Shown: positions 1 through 12,320 of the stretch, piece by piece
How positions within the stretch are numbered: position 1 is the first letter of the stretch
Layout of the letters: each line of letters begins with the position of its first letter
Source of the DNA: Linanthus parryae
Lineage: Eukaryota; Streptophyta; Magnoliopsida; Ericales; Polemoniaceae
Direction of reading: 5' to 3'
DNA length: 64,000 bases
NCBI GenBank assembly: GCA_023055425.1
Contig: JALGPY010000010.1
Coordinates: 19,131,363 to 19,195,362, forward strand
The notes under the pieces: model-generated
What the model was told of the DNA's origin: nothing
Databases searched by the model: none
The model's input: only the letters and a program-made list of their open reading frames with translations
Made by a program: the position numbers and the translations under genes

Positions 1-522
1 AAATCCCTCAAACAAAAAAATAATAAGTTATTGACTTCTTTTTCTTGGTACTCGTCAAGACCTAAGTCAATTAAGTATTGGCTTGCCAAAGCAAGGTTCC
101 GTGATTTATCATGGTAAGGCGCGATGGCATAAGCTAGTAATATGCATATACTACCTGAAATGTCTAACTTAACTAGGCTATTTCAACGGGATGGAAAAGC
201 TTAGAGGCAAGTTAATTGGGAACTAGTCTATTTGATAGATTGTGAATAACGAGTGTTTCACCCAATTGTTCCAAGATTTACATTTGATGTAATTAGAAAT
301 AGTTTCATACCTAAATAACTAAATTTTGGGTGACCAACCAACGTTGGCTCAAAAGGAGGTGAAATATGGATATTGGCCAGCTAGAAAGATAAATGATATT
401 TTTCCATTTTACTGGTGAGGGTCATTAATTCAATAAAAATAGTGGGAACCATGTTTAATAAAAGTCAATGTTAAATATGGTACAATATAACGATACTTGC
501 ATATTTCTTTCTATGTTAGATA
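1..522 (+). other. E1 untranslated leader (5' part of internal region)
   Basis: No gene is present. The stretch is the non-coding leader between LTR and gag of E1. It aligns by eye with the leaders of E4 (41190-41411, 49230-49445) and E5 (63060-63560), and with the reverse strand of E-A (5990-6420) and E3 (32370-32810). Shared landmarks are a GCCAAAGCA word, a GGGATGGAAAAGCTTAGAGGC-like block and a TTTTGGGTGAC word. Such leaders usually hold packaging and dimerisation signals, which is inference here. Confidence 0.85.
518..522. repeat. Target-site duplication, left copy (AGATA)
   Basis: AGATA directly precedes the left LTR of E-A and recurs directly after its right LTR. Five bases is the expected size for Ty1/copia integration. 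Confidence 0.9.
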
Positions 523-1954
523 TGTAGGGTTTTGATTCATAGATGCGCAACGGAAGCATAAACAATCATAAAACCATGCAAAACCCTCCAAGGATCACAA
601 GTCAAGAGACATAACGATGGTAAGGGTAAGAATTCATAAACACACCTTAGGGTTCTCCTTTGATGACTTCAAACGCGAATTGTGTCACGTTCTCTATGGT
701 TGATCCACGCCTAGAGTTGACCCTAGATCTCCCAAGTCCTTGGTGCTAGCGCGGAAGAGAAAGAGGAAGAAGAATCACGCAAAACGAGACCCAAAAGGAG
801 GGTCTCGGCCTCCTTTGTGGTCGACGGGGACGGGGCGGCGGCAAGGGGGCGGTCGGCTCCCTTGTTGCTTGCTCTCTCTCCTTTTGTTCTCTCCCACTCT
901 TCTGTTATGTTCAATAATGAGCATAAGTTATTGTGGGAAGGAAGGAAGGAAGGTCCTTTATATAGTCCAACAACTCCTTGTTAACTACCTAAAGGACTTA
1001 TTCTAGTCCTACTAGAATTCAATTTAGTCCCTTCCTTGCAAATTAGTCCCTACTAAGTTTGCAAGGGTTTGCAAAGTGATCCTTCTAATTAATTAATCTA
1101 ATTAATTAATTCCCAAATCTAGTTCAACTCTATGTAGCGTGTGACCCCATAGGTTCTATCTAGTTGGTAGCAACTATTTGCTAATATGGAGCGGTCTCTA
1201 GCAAAACATCCATTCTAGCCAACTAATAGAATAGTCATCTTGACAACCTTTGTACAAGTAATTGTCTCATCCCTTTGTCTCTATATCCGGATTGGACACG
1301 AGACATACAAGTCACACTCGTATATCCAATCCATAGTTTCTCGATCCATGGGAATAGCCTTATTCGTGCAAATAACATCAATATCCCATATTGATTTATC
1401 TGAGTCTGGCCAGACATTCTATAAGCACTGTCCCTTGAGTGGCCTAGGATATTTGCTCCCGTTATGTGGGAGGGACAAATTCTATCTACGTCCACTACGA
1501 TCTCTAAGCTTGCTTCTTATTGTATCTAGTACACGCCTTTATAACTACCCAGTTACGGTGTAGCGTTTAACGCTACCAAGATCACAATAATCCACAACTA
1601 GAATATCTAGTGACTTCAAGTCTAAGGATGACAATACCATTGCACCGCGAGAAGCGCTTGTGACTCAACATAATGTGTATGTAGCCTTCTCGGAGATGGG
1701 TCAATCCAGTGCAACATTCCCTAATGCACACCTATGTGTTGGATCGTGATACCTCCATATCAATCCAACCCCATACTAGTCTATAGATGATTGTCCCATT
1801 AATCATTATACTTGACTAGGGATATTTAAGATAAACAACACAACTGTAAATCTAAGGACTTCATTATATTAAATATCCAATAAATAATAAATGAATTTCT
1901 CGCCACAAATAATTCATACTAAACTAAATTGCCTCTAGTGCATCTATTCCAACA
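523..1954 (-). repeat. 3' LTR of E-A
   Basis: This 1432-bp terminal repeat starts TGTAGGGTTTTG and ends TTCCAACA on the plus strand. Read on the minus strand it begins TGTTGGAATAGATGCACTAG, the usual start of this LTR family. It matches 7569-9000 over its whole length with no net length difference. Confidence 0.97.
953..966 (-). promoter_or_regulatory. LTR TATA box (E-A, 3' LTR)
   Basis: On the minus strand the sequence reads GGACTATATAAAGGAC, a good TATA-box match. It is kept at the same place in the other LTR (about 8000-8013), in both E3 LTRs (about 27811-27822, 34368-34380) and in the E5 LTR (61391-61403). This is the likely core promoter for genomic RNA. Only the motif is seen; activity is inferred. 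Confidence 0.6.
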
Positions 1955-1968
1955 GTCTCCCACTTGCA
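1955..1968 (-). other. Polypurine tract of E-A
   Basis: On the minus strand the bases next to the 3' LTR read TGCAAGTGGGAGAC. This is the purine-rich primer for plus-strand DNA synthesis. E1 has nearly the same tract at 12307-12320. Confidence 0.85.
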
Positions 1969-4900
1969 CTAGAGCCAATCTGGCGCATCTCGTATGCCCA
2001 TACTCCTAGTGTGCCCTTCATGCTTCCACTGCGTGAGAGGCTTTGTAAGCGGGTCTGACAGATTATCATCTGTAGGAATCTTGCATATCTGAACGTCTCC
2101 TCTATCGATAATATCTCGAATCAGATGAAACTTCCTGAGCACGTGCTTGGACTTCTGGTGCGACCTGGGTTCCTTTGATTGCGCGATCGCCCCAGTGTTG
2201 TCACAGAACAACTCAACTGGATCCGCAATGCTAGGGACCACACCAAGTTCAGAAACAAACTTTCTGATCCAAATAGCTTCCTTTGCTGCGCCATTTGCAG
2301 CAATGTACTCAACCTCTGTTGTAGAATCAGCTACCGTCTCTTGCTTGGAACTTTTCCAGCTCACCGCTGCTCCATTCAGGCAAAACACATATCCCGACTG
2401 TGATCTAAAGTCATCTCTGTCGGTTTGGAAGCTTGCATCAGTGTAACCCCTTACACGCAACTCTTCCTCACCGCCAAATATCAAGAAAGCATCCTTAGTT
2501 CTTCTCAAGTACTTTAGGATGTTCTTGACTGCAATCCAGTGACTCTCACCCGGATTGGATTGGTATCTTCTTGTCATACTCAACGCATATGACACATCTG
2601 GTCTAGTACATAACATGGCGTACACGATAGATCCTATGGCCGAGGCATAGGGGATTCTACTCATGCGTTCCTTCTCAATCTCATTGGAGGGACAACCACT
2701 CTTCGAAAGAGTGATTCCATGTGACATGGGCAAGAATCCCTTCTTGGAATCTTGCATGTTGAACCGTTTCATCACCTTTTCAATATATGTACTTTGACTT
2801 AGGCCTAGCAACCTCTTAGATCTATCTCTATAGATCTTTATACCGAGTATATAGGCTGCTTCCCCTAAGTCCTTCATTGAGAAACACTTTCCTAGCCAAT
2901 CTTTAACAGATTGCAGCATGGGAATGTCGTTTCCAATGAGTAGTATGTCATCCACATACAAGACCAGAAAAGCTAATGAGCTCCCACTAACCTTCTTGTA
3001 GACACAAGACTCATCTTCGTTTCTGATGAAGTCAAACTCTTTTACCACTTCATCAAAACGTCGATTCCAACTCCTAGAAGCTTGCTTCAATCCATAAATG
3101 GATCGTTGCAGCTTACAGACTTTGTTGTCTTGCTTTGGATCTTCAAAACCCTCCGGCTGTATCATATACACGTCCTCGAGGAGATTCCCATAAAGGAATG
3201 CTTTTTTGACATCCATATGCCAAATCTCATAGTCGTGGTATGCTGCAATCGCAAGTAGGATTCGGATGGATTTGGTCATGGCGACTGGTGAAAAGGTTTC
3301 ATCATAGTCAATACCATGAATCTGTCTGAATCCTGTAGCCACCAATCGGCCCTTATAGGTAATCACATTACCATCCATGTCGATCTTCTTCTTGAAGACC
3401 CACTAGCACCCTATGGGCCGCGCCCCATCGGGTGGTTCCACCAAAGTCCATACTTTGTTGGTATACATGGATTCCATCTCGGATCTCATGACTTCCAGCC
3501 ACTTCTGAGAGTCTGGGCCACTCATGACCTCCTCATAGGTAGTAGGCTCATCATCTATGGGCATCGTGTCACCGGAATCGGTTACGAGAAGTCCATACCT
3601 CTCGGGTTCCTGGCGCACTCTACTAGATCTACGAAGCTCTTGTGTTACCTAAATAGGTTGCTCCACAACAACTTGTGGTTCCTGTTCATGTTCCATGATC
3701 GGCTCAGTGATTTGTGGTTCTTGAACCTCTTCAAGTTCTACATTCCTCCCACTTGCTTCTTTAGCGACAAATTATCTTTCTAGAAACACGCCGTTCCGAG
3801 AAACAAACACTTTGTTCTCGGTTGGATTGTAGAAGTAGTAACCCTTAGTTTCCTTAGGGTACCCCACAAACTTACACTTATCCGATTTCGGCCCGAGCTT
3901 GTCTGATTGTAAACGTTTTACATAGACATCGCAGCCCCAAATCCTCATGAACGACAGTGTGGGACGCCTCCCACTCCACATCTCATATGGTGTCTTCATG
4001 ACTGACTAAGATGGAACACGGTTAATGGTGAAAGCTGCACTTAATAGAGCGTAGCCCCAAAATGATAATGGAAAATCGGTTTGACACATCATAGATCGAA
4101 CCATATCCAATAGGGTTCGATTCCTCCTCTCTGACACGCCATTCCATTGTGGCGTTCCGGGTGGAGTGAGTTGGGACACGATCCCACACTCTCTAAGATA
4201 GTCGTCAAACTCTTGGCTCAAGTATTCTCCTCCACGATCCGATCGTAGAGCCTTTATACTTTTGCCAAGTTGCTTTTCTACTTCATTTTTGAATTCTTTG
4301 AACACTTCAAAGGATTCGGATTTTGCCCTTATAAGGTACACAAATCCATATCTACTGTAATCATCAGTAAATGTAATGAAGTAGACATAACCACCCCTGG
4401 CAGGCGTGGCAAATGGCCCACACACATCGGTATGTATGAGTGCCAATTGCTCACTAGTTCTCTCACCTTTCTTATTGAAAGGGGACTTTGTCATTTTTCC
4501 CAATAAACAAGCCTCACATGTCTCATATGATTCAAAATCAAATGAGTCTAGTAATCCATCCTTATGGAGTCTAGATACACGTTTCTCATTTATGTGGCCT
4601 AAACGACAGTGCCATAAATAAGCAGGATTTAAATCATTTATTTTAATCCGCTTGGTATTAATGTTGTAGACAGAATTGCTTAGATCAAGGACATAAAGTC
4701 CATTAAATAATTGCGCACTAAAATAGTGAATATTATTTATATAAAAGGAACAACAATTGTTCTTTATTGAAATAATAAAACCATCCTTGTCCAAACAAGA
4801 AATAGAAATAATGTTTCTGCTCATAGCAGGCACAAAATAGCAATTATTTAATTCTAAAACTAATCCTGAAGGCAGAGATAGCTCGCACACGCCTATGGCC

Positions 4901-5433
4901 AACGCAGCAACCTTTGCTCCATTCCCAACGCGCAGATCTACCTCCCCTTTAGCCAATCTTCTACTTCTCTTTAGATCCTGCATATTTCGACAAATATGAG
5001 ATCCACATCCAGTATCCAATACCCATGATGTAGAGAAAGTTAAATTGACATCTACAACAAAAATACTTGGTGGTGGTGGAATCACTATTCCAAGCCTCTT
5101 GTCCTCCAGATATTTTGGGCAGTTCCTCCTCCAGTGTCCAGGCTGACTGCAGTAGTGACACTCACCTTTAGTCACACCTTTGGCAATGCCACCAATAGGC
5201 TTAAGGGCAGGTTCCTTGGACTTGGCAACTGACTTGCCTTTGCCCTTGGAGGAAGAGGCAAACCTTTTGCCCTTTCCTTTCTGTACCATCATTATGGCCT
5301 TGCCCTTACCCTTGTTGATGCTCTGTTCAGCCTTCCTCAACATATTGAGTAAATCTGGCAGTGGTTTAACGATCTCGTTCATGTTACAGTTCATAATGAA
5401 CTGTCCATAACTCTCGGGCAACGATTGGAACAC
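1969..5433 (-). pseudogene. pol: E-A pol (late gag, protease, integrase, RT, RNase H) with four in-frame stops
   Basis: One minus-strand reading frame carries the whole copia pol order. The first segment (5433-4006, 475 aa) has a CCHC zinc knuckle CHYCSQPGHWRRNC at about residues 92-105, a protease site LDTGCGSH near residue 140, the GAG-pre-integrase LWHCRLGH block and the integrase core (HTDVCGPF, TDDYSRYGF, NGVSERRNRT). The last segment (3378-1969, 469 aa) is RT with YVDD at residues 141-144, followed by RNase H (TEVEY, FCDNTGAI) ending just before the polypurine tract. The frame is interrupted only by TAG at 4006-4008, TAA at 3772-3774, TAG at 3649-3651 and TAG at 3403-3405. These look like point nonsense changes, since the protein pattern continues through each. 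Confidence 0.95.
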
Positions 5434-5885
5434 GAGATCGGTCGAGATTCTCCAAGTACCCGATCATTCGGAGTACATGGGGTCCCACCGGGTTCCCTTT
5501 CTGCCAGATGGCACTTGAACAGTGCCTTTGAGACCTCGTACCTCTCTACCCTCGCCTGCTCTTGGAAGAGCTGCTTTAGATGTTCGATCATATCGACAGC
5601 ATTCATGTTTTCGTGTTGCTTCTGAAGCTCAGAAGTCATGGTGCAAAGCATAAGGCAGGTCGCATCATTAGTTTCATCAACACGCTTTTGATACGCCTTT
5701 AGGGCAGCAGGTGTTTGGTTCTCTGGACCTTCTGGAACATGCTCCTCTATTGCGTACAGTTTCTTCTCTTGCTTCAGAAAAATTCTCAAGTTTCTGTACC
5801 AATCAAGAAAGTTGGTTCCAGGGAGCTTGTCCTTCTCAAGGACAGATCGTAGGGAATGTTGTGAACTCGATGAGTTGTTTGCCAT
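5391..5885 (-). pseudogene. gag: E-A gag, N-terminal part, frameshifted into pol
   Basis: The frame starts at ATG 5885 (MANNSSSSQHSLRS) and shows the Angela-type gag pattern: LEKDKLPGTNFLDWYRNLR, then IEEHVPEGP, then DATCLMLCTMTSELQK. Gag is the capsid-like protein that packages element RNA in cytoplasmic particles. After residue ~130 the sequence leaves the expected frame, and downstream gag continues in the frame of the pol pseudogene from about 5433. At least one net indel therefore lies around 5430-5510. The start is chosen because the same short N-terminus recurs in E3, E4 and E5 (ATGGCA...AAACAA). Confidence 0.88.
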
Positions 5886-7554
5886 TTCGAATTATACAAA
5901 AGGAAAATACGCAAGTTTTAGTATTTGTGAATTTTTGACTATATTCAATAATGGCTAGTTTATCAAAAATAGCTCCCACTATTTTTCTACGGATTAATAA
6001 CCCTCAAGATATTAATGCGGAAAATATCCTTATATTTTCTAGTGGGCCAAGATCCATGTTTCATCTCCTTATGAGATTGCTTTGGCAAGTCACCCACAAT
6101 TTGACTACTTTAGGTAGGAACAATTCCAATTGCATCCCATATGCAACTCTTGGTTCAATTGGGCAAATAACTCCTTATTTATCCATCCATATGGATAATC
6201 CCAATTGATTGCCTCTAGAATTCTTAATCAAATTAATAGCCTAGTTGTGTTCAACCTCTTATCTAAACAATTTCACATTGTTACGTGCCATCGCATTCCA
6301 TCATGATGAACCAAGTCGCCATGCTTTGGCACGCACGAGCTTGGTAAATAATGATGATAATGAGTGTTTAAATAACGAGAAGGCAAGAACACAATATTTG
6401 AATTTTGAGGGATTTTAAATTCAATTTTTTAATTGTTTTGTTGATCAATATCAACTAATCTATCTATTTGAGTTTGGGCATAACTCCAAATAATAGATCC
6501 GGATTGTCTAATTATCTTATTATCCTAATTGCATGCATCATCCATACACCAACCACACAATAATAAGACAATAAAATAAACAACCACGAAATAGAAATTA
6601 AACGTGATGTGGATATGGCCTTTTCTAGACTAAGATAATTCCAAGCCAATGGAATTATCTATGAACCCTAAACAAACACATATCCATGCGTCTTGATCTT
6701 TTGGTCCATCCTTCATAGTCATGTGGAAGGCTCCATGCTCCATGCTCCATCTTTTGTGGCTTCTTTGGCTTTGGGCTTCCTTTTTCTTCAATCTTGGCTA
6801 ACAATCTACTTTATCTAGCACTAGCTAATATCTATACTAAATAAAATAGATCTCACAAGTTGAGAAAAAAAATGGCACGCAGGCCATAAAACCCTAATTA
6901 ATTATTACAATTAATTGATCAGCTCGCAGGCCGTAAAACCAAACCACAAAATTAAACATCCACATCAAACCACATCCTAAGGCCATATCCAATCACCATG
7001 CGATTTGCACATAAACAGTTAAAATCCAATTTTAACGCGCTTGGTCAATTTTAATTGATTTTAGGATTTCTAGGGTTAAAACGGTCCATGGGCCCAACAA
7101 TCAAATTGCCCGGGCCCAATAAGATGAACCACAAGGCCCTAGGGTCGGCCCGGCCCAAAACCCACAAGCCTAGGCCGCGGGTTAGGGCCGCCCAGCCCCA
7201 AGGGCGGCCAAACTTGGGCGGAAAGCAAGGGGGGCGGTCCCTAGGGGGGCCGAACCTCCTTATGGGAGTTGTTTCCAAAACAACTCCCTTGCTTGGTGCC
7301 CAAGTTTGGTTGTTTCCTTGTTTTGGGAGAACTCCTTCTTCCCCAAGGTGCCCAAACCCTAGATCTAAGATCCTAAAATTTCTCAAACTCACCAATTCAT
7401 GCATCCAATGCAAAAATTGGATCTTGTTATGATTAATTATTGACAAATTGCATCCCATGCTTGATTTGTCTTGTTTTACGCGATAAACAATCAAATTAAG
7501 GTGTAAAACAACTAAAATGTAACACATAAACCACGTTTATGCTCTACGACCAGT
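5886..7554 (-). other. E-A leader region
   Basis: This is a 1.67-kb non-coding leader between primer site and gag on the minus strand. It holds two copies of a GGCCTGCGAGC-type word near 6870-6930 and a GC-rich patch near 7090-7260. At 5990-6420 it has the leader block shared with all the other Angela-like elements of the window. Plus-strand open frames here (for example 5951-6208) are antisense to the element and judged incidental. Confidence 0.8.
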
Positions 7555-7567
7555 GGCTCTGATACCA
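7555..7567 (-). other. Primer-binding site of E-A (initiator tRNA-Met type)
   Basis: On the minus strand this reads TGGTATCAGAGCC, one base inside the LTR edge. It is complementary to the 3' end of plant initiator tRNA-Met, the usual primer of Ty1/copia elements. It fixes the right LTR as the 5' LTR. Confidence 0.95.
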
Positions 7568-7568
7568 C

Positions 7569-9000
7569 TGTAGGGTTTTGATTCATGGATGCGCAACAGA
7601 AGCATAAACAATCATAAAACCATGAAAAACCCTCCAAGGATCACAAGTCAAGAGACATAACGATGGTAAGGGTAAGAATTCATAAACACACCTTAGGGTT
7701 CTCCTTTGATGACTTCAAACGCGAATTGTGTCACGTTCTCTATGGTTGATCCACGCCTAGAGTTGATCCTAGATCTCCCAAGTCCTTGGTGCTAGCGCGG
7801 AAGAGGAAGAGGAAGAAGAATAACGCAAAACGAGACCCAAAAGGAGGGTCTCGGCCTCCTTTGTGGCCGACGGGGACGGGGCGGGGGCAAGGGGGCGGTC
7901 GGCTCCCTTGTTGCTTGCTCTCTCTCCTTTTGTTCTCTCCCACTCTTTTGTTATGTTCAATAATGAGCATAAGTTATTGTGGGAAGGAAGGAAGGAAGGT
8001 CCTTTATATAGTCCAACAACTCCTTGTTAACTACCTAAAGGACTTATTCTAGTCCTACTAGAATTCAATTTAGTCCCTTCCTTGCAAATTAGTCCCTACT
8101 AAGTTTGCAAGGGTTTGCAAAGTGATCCTTCTATTTAATTAATCCAATTAATTAATTCCCAAATCTAGTTCAACTCTATGTAGCGTGTGACCCCATAGGT
8201 TCTATCTAGTTGGTAGCAACTATTTGCTAATATGGAGCGGTCTCTAGCAAAACATCCATTCTAGCCAACTAATAGAATAGTCATCTTGACAACCTTTGTA
8301 CAAGTAATTGTCTCATCCCTTTGTCTCTATATCTGGATTGGACACGAGACATACAAGTCACACTCATATATCTAATCCATAGTTTCTCGATCCATGGGAA
8401 TAGCCTTATTCGTGCAAATAACATCAATATCCCATATTGATTTATCTGAGTCTGGCCAGACGTTCTATAAGCACTGTCCCTCGAGTGGCCTAGGATATTT
8501 GCTCCCGTTATGTGGGAGGGACAAATTCTATCTACGTCCACTACGATCTCTAAGCTTGCTTCTCATTGTATCCAGTACACGCCTTTATAACTACCCAGTT
8601 ACGGTGTAGCGTTTAACGCTACCAAGATCACAATAATCCACAACTAGAATATCTAGTGACTTCAAGTCTATGGATGACAATACCATTGCACCGCGAGAAG
8701 CGCTTGTGACTCAACATAACGTGTATGTAGCCTTCTCGGAGATGGGTCAATCCAGTGCAACATTCCCTAATGCACACCTATGTGTTGGATCGTGATATCT
8801 CCATATCAATCCAACCCCATACTAGTCTATAGATGATTGTCCCATTAATCATTATACTTGACTAGGGATATTTAAGATAAACAACACAATTGTAAATCTA
8901 AGGACTTCATTATATTAAATATCCAATAAATAATAAATGAATTTCTAGCCACAAATAATTCATACTAAACTAGATTGCCTCTAGGGCATCTATTCCAACA
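7569..9000 (-). repeat. 5' LTR of E-A
   Basis: This is the 1432-bp partner of the left LTR with the same ends, flanked on the outside by AGATA. It contains the GGAAGGAAGGAAGG stretch and the TATA box at about 8000-8013. It is the promoter copy for this element. Confidence 0.97.
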
Positions 9001-9005
9001 AGATA
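9001..9005. repeat. Target-site duplication, right copy (AGATA)
   Basis: AGATA follows E-A directly and matches 518-522. Removing the element and one copy rejoins the E1 leader to the E1 gag start. Confidence 0.9.
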
Positions 9006-9620
9006 CCATTAGCAATTTAAAAACAATTCAACTTTATCGATGCGATTTCTCCTTGGGAAGGACACATTGTCTTGAAATAAGTTTCTAGATAGGTACATAA
9101 ATTTGAGAATTGTTTTCAAACAAGTAAAGAAAAGGATATACATTCTAGAGCATGAAATTCATGCTCCACTAGAAGCCAAAGCCACTTAAGCCCAAAGGAA
9201 GGAACACCGAAAAATTCTATATGATTCTTTGGATGTGACTTGTCTCATGTTAGCTACCATGAACTATGAGATTTAGAAGCAAGATGAGAACATGGAGGCA
9301 TATGATATGATCATACATCAAAAGCATCTCTCTCAAGAGCAAGCTAGACATGAAAGGCTTGGAATGTAAAATCTTTGTTCAAAATGCTGAGAACTACTAA
9401 ACAAAGCTTTAACAAAGCATTAATAAGGGAAAAGGAAAATCCATATTGACGGTTAAAAGGAGAATAGTCAAAATGTTTTCCCGGAACCCCAAAGGTAAAA
9501 GAAATTTTGTTTCTAAAACCAAGGAAGTTTCCTTAAAGACCAAAGATGGTAAAGCTAGGGAAGGAACATGCCACCATTGCGGATTGGCTGTCCACTGGAA
9601 GATAAATTTACAAAAGTAAC
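9006..9620 (+). pseudogene. gag: E1 gag remnant
   Basis: This decayed gag matches the gag remnants of E4 (53667 on) and E5 (63573 on). The expected ATG is ATT here (ATTAGCAATTTAAAAACA). The stretch near 9230-9340 corresponds to the LDVTCLMLATMNSELWKQD part of E4 gag, with an in-frame TAG. A zinc knuckle is recognisable near 9570 (CHHCGLAVHW), but the last cysteine of CCHC is lost. No frame stays open, so no protein is expected. Confidence 0.8.
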
Positions 9621-9639
9621 TGATAGAAAAAGAAGAAGG

Positions 9640-12306
9640 GAATTACGAATTATACATCAGATAGTATTGTTATAGAAGTCAACGTGTCTATCTCTTCATC
9701 ATGGGTATGAGATACTGGATGAGGATCTCACATTTGTTGAATTGTAGAGAACTACTAAACAAATGTTGTTTTATTTATTTTGGTGAAATGCATTATTTTA
9801 ATGCACTTTTGTCTAATTAATTGTATATCCTTGATCTTGATAATTCCATCTACAACATTAATTAATTTTTTTTAAAATCTAATGATTTGAATCCCATTTA
9901 TCTTTGGCATTGTCGTTTAGGCCACAAAAATGAGAAACTCATTTCTAGACTCCATATGGATGGATTTTCTGGGCTCATCTTATTTTGAATCATGTGAGAC
10001 ATGCGAGGCTTGTTTATTGGGAAATATGTGATCTTTTGTGAATCATATATACTGATGTGTGTGGACCACTAAGCACAAGTTCTAGAGGTGGTTTTCAGTA
10101 CTTCAACATATTCACTGATGACTTCAGAAGATCAAATCCGAATCCTTTGAAAAATTCAAGGAATTCAAGAATGAGGTGAAAAACCAGCTTGGCAAAAGTA
10201 TCAAGGCTCTGCAATCAGTTCGTGGAGGAGAGTACTTAAGCCAAGAGTTGTACAAGCAACCAAGGGAATGTGGAATCTAATCCTAACTCACTCCACCTAG
10301 AACGCCACATTGGAATGGTGTGTCTAAGAGAAGAAATTGGACCTTGTTAGACATGGTTTGGTCCATGATGCGTCAAACATAACTTTCAGTTTCTTTTGGG
10401 CCATGCTCTACTTATAGCCATTTTCATCCAAAATCGTGTTCCATCCAAATCAGTTATAAAAAATTATATGATATATGAAATGGGAAGCGTTCTAGTATCT
10501 CATTCATGAATATTTTAGGTGGAAAAGTTTATGTGATGCGTTTACATTCAGAAAAAAACTTGGACCTAGTTGGATAAATGTATCTTTGTGGGATATCATA
10601 AGGAAACGAAAGGATATTATTTCTATAAATCCGATCAAGAACAAAGTGTTTGTTGCTCGAACCGGTGTGTTTCTAGAAAGGGAGTTAGTATCTAAAGGAA
10701 CCAGTGGAAGGACAATTGAACTTGAAGAAGGTCAAGAACCACAAGAGAACATTGATCCTTCGATAGAATAGGAGTAGTATCCACCTGATGTTGTGGAGAA
10801 ACATCCTGCTCAAGTAACACAAGAACCTCTTAGATAGAGTAGGATACATCAAGGGCCAGAGAAATATGGATTTCTCATAACGTAACACAGTAATGTATTG
10901 CTCATGGATCAAGAGGAGCCTAAAAACTATGAGGAGACCACAAATGGGCAAGACTCTCAGAAATGGCTTGCAGACATGAGATTCGGAATGGAATTCATGT
11001 ATATTAACAAAGTATGATTTTTGGTGGAACCACATGAAGGGAAAAACCCATAGGGTGCAAGTGGGTTTTCGACATAGATGGTAATATGATTACTTATAAG
11101 GGACGATTGGTTGTTAAAGGTTTCATGCCGTTTCATAGTATAGTTTATGAAGAAACTTTTTCCCCAATTGTGATGCTTAAATCCATTAGCATCTTGCTAG
11201 CAATTGTTTCTTACAACTATTTGGCAGATGGATATCAAAACAGTGTTTCTTTATGGAAACCTCCTTGAGGATGTGTACTTGACATAGCCAGAGGGTTTGT
11301 CAGTCCAAGGCATGCCCAAAAAGTGTGTAAGTTGCAGCCATTTTTTTATAGATTAAAGCAAGCCTCTCGTATTTGGAATCTTCGATTTGATGATGCAATT
11401 AAAGAATTTGGTTTCATCAAGAATCAAGATTAACCTTGTGTTTACAAGAAGGTTAGTGGGAGAACAGTTATATTTCTTGTCTTGTATGCGGATGACACAC
11501 TGCTCATTGGGAAAGATGTCTCAACTCTGCAATCTGTTAAATATTGGGTAGGTAATTCTTTTTCAATGAAAGACTTAGGAAAAGCAACTTATATACATGG
11601 TATAAATATCTATAGATATAGATCAAGAAATTTTCTCGGCTTAAGTCATAGTACATATATTGAAAAGGGTATTGAAACAGTTCAACATGCAAGAATTCAT
11701 AAAGGAAACCTTACCTATGTTACATGGAGTTAGTCTTTCGAAGACTGATTTTCCTTCCTATCAAATTGGGAAGGATCTTATGAATAAGATTCACAAGATA
11801 CGTGTTATTTACTAGGACAGAAATGTCATATGCTTTTGAGCATGACATTAACATAGTAGTCGAATCCAGGTGAGAGTCACTGGATAACTGTCAAGAACAT
11901 CCTTATGTACTTGATAAGAACTAAGGATGAATTCTTGATATATGGAGGAGATGAAGACCTCACAGTAAAGGGTTACACGGATGTGAGCATCCAGACTGAA
12001 GAAGATGATTCCTAATCGCAGAAAAGTTCTGTGATTCGCCTTAATGAGGAACACTGAGTTGAAAAGGTTCCAGAAATTATTCAGTTGTCCATTCTATCAC
12101 AGAGGCTGATTATATTGCTGCATCAGATGCACATACTCAGGAGATTCCATTTCATTTGAGAGATCATCGACAGAGAGATGTGAATATATGCATAATACCG
12201 ACAGTTGACAATCCTTGCAAACCCAATTACCAAAACCCTTGCCAATCTAAAGACGGAGGGCCACGCTAGGTCAAAAGGCATACGAGATGCACCAAATTGG
12301 CTATAG
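9640..12306 (+). pseudogene. pol: E1 pol remnant (protease to RNase H)
   Basis: Copia pol domains occur in order but in many broken frames: a protease-like site near 9700, LWHCRLGH near 9905, an integrase core around 10040-10460, the integrase C-terminal part at 10586-10771 (KNKVFVARTGVFLER), RT start at 11086-11268 (ITYKGRLVVKGF), the RT catalytic site as YADD at 11482-11733, and RNase H traces to about 12300. Compared with E-A it has many more indels and stops. It belongs to the same protein subgroup as the E3 and E4 remnants. It is surely non-functional. Confidence 0.88.
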
Positions 12307-12320
12307 TGCAAGTGGGATAC
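12307..12320 (+). other. Polypurine tract of E1
   Basis: TGCAAGTGGGATAC lies directly against the 3' LTR start. It is nearly identical to the E-A tract. Confidence 0.8.

Larger units (their letters stand above)
523..9000 (-). mobile_element. E-A: nearly full-length Angela-like Ty1/copia retrotransposon nested in E1
   Basis: The element is 8478 bp with two LTRs of 1432 bp each, TG...CA ends, a 5-bp AGATA target duplication, a primer-binding site next to the right LTR and a polypurine tract next to the left LTR. It therefore reads on the minus strand: 5' LTR at the right, then leader, gag, protease, integrase, RT, RNase H and 3' LTR. The two LTRs differ at roughly 25-30 positions by hand count, about 2 percent, which points to a fairly recent insertion. 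Gag has a frameshift and pol has four nonsense codons, so this copy is probably not autonomous. It is nevertheless the best preserved coding copy in the window. Confidence 0.97.

Noticed and set aside
740..1563. Open frames on both strands in the LTRs (for example 740-1006 and 1240-1563, repeated at 7786-8052 and in the E3 LTRs).
   Set aside because: They recur because the LTRs are repeats, and no frame resembles a known protein. The stretch is promoter and untranslated sequence.
5951..6208. Plus-strand frame of about 85 codons in the E-A leader, nearly identical to the frame at 32339-32587 in E3, suggesting a conserved antisense protein.
   Set aside because: The frame is antisense to both elements. 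The E5 leader has the same DNA block but the frame is broken. The few differences are as often amino-acid changing as silent. Conservation is explained by the leader DNA itself.
7555..7567. Sequence matching the 3' end of tRNA-Met, here and at 33938, 39949 and 61805.
   Set aside because: Only the primer complement is present. No cloverleaf surrounds it, so these are not tRNA genes.
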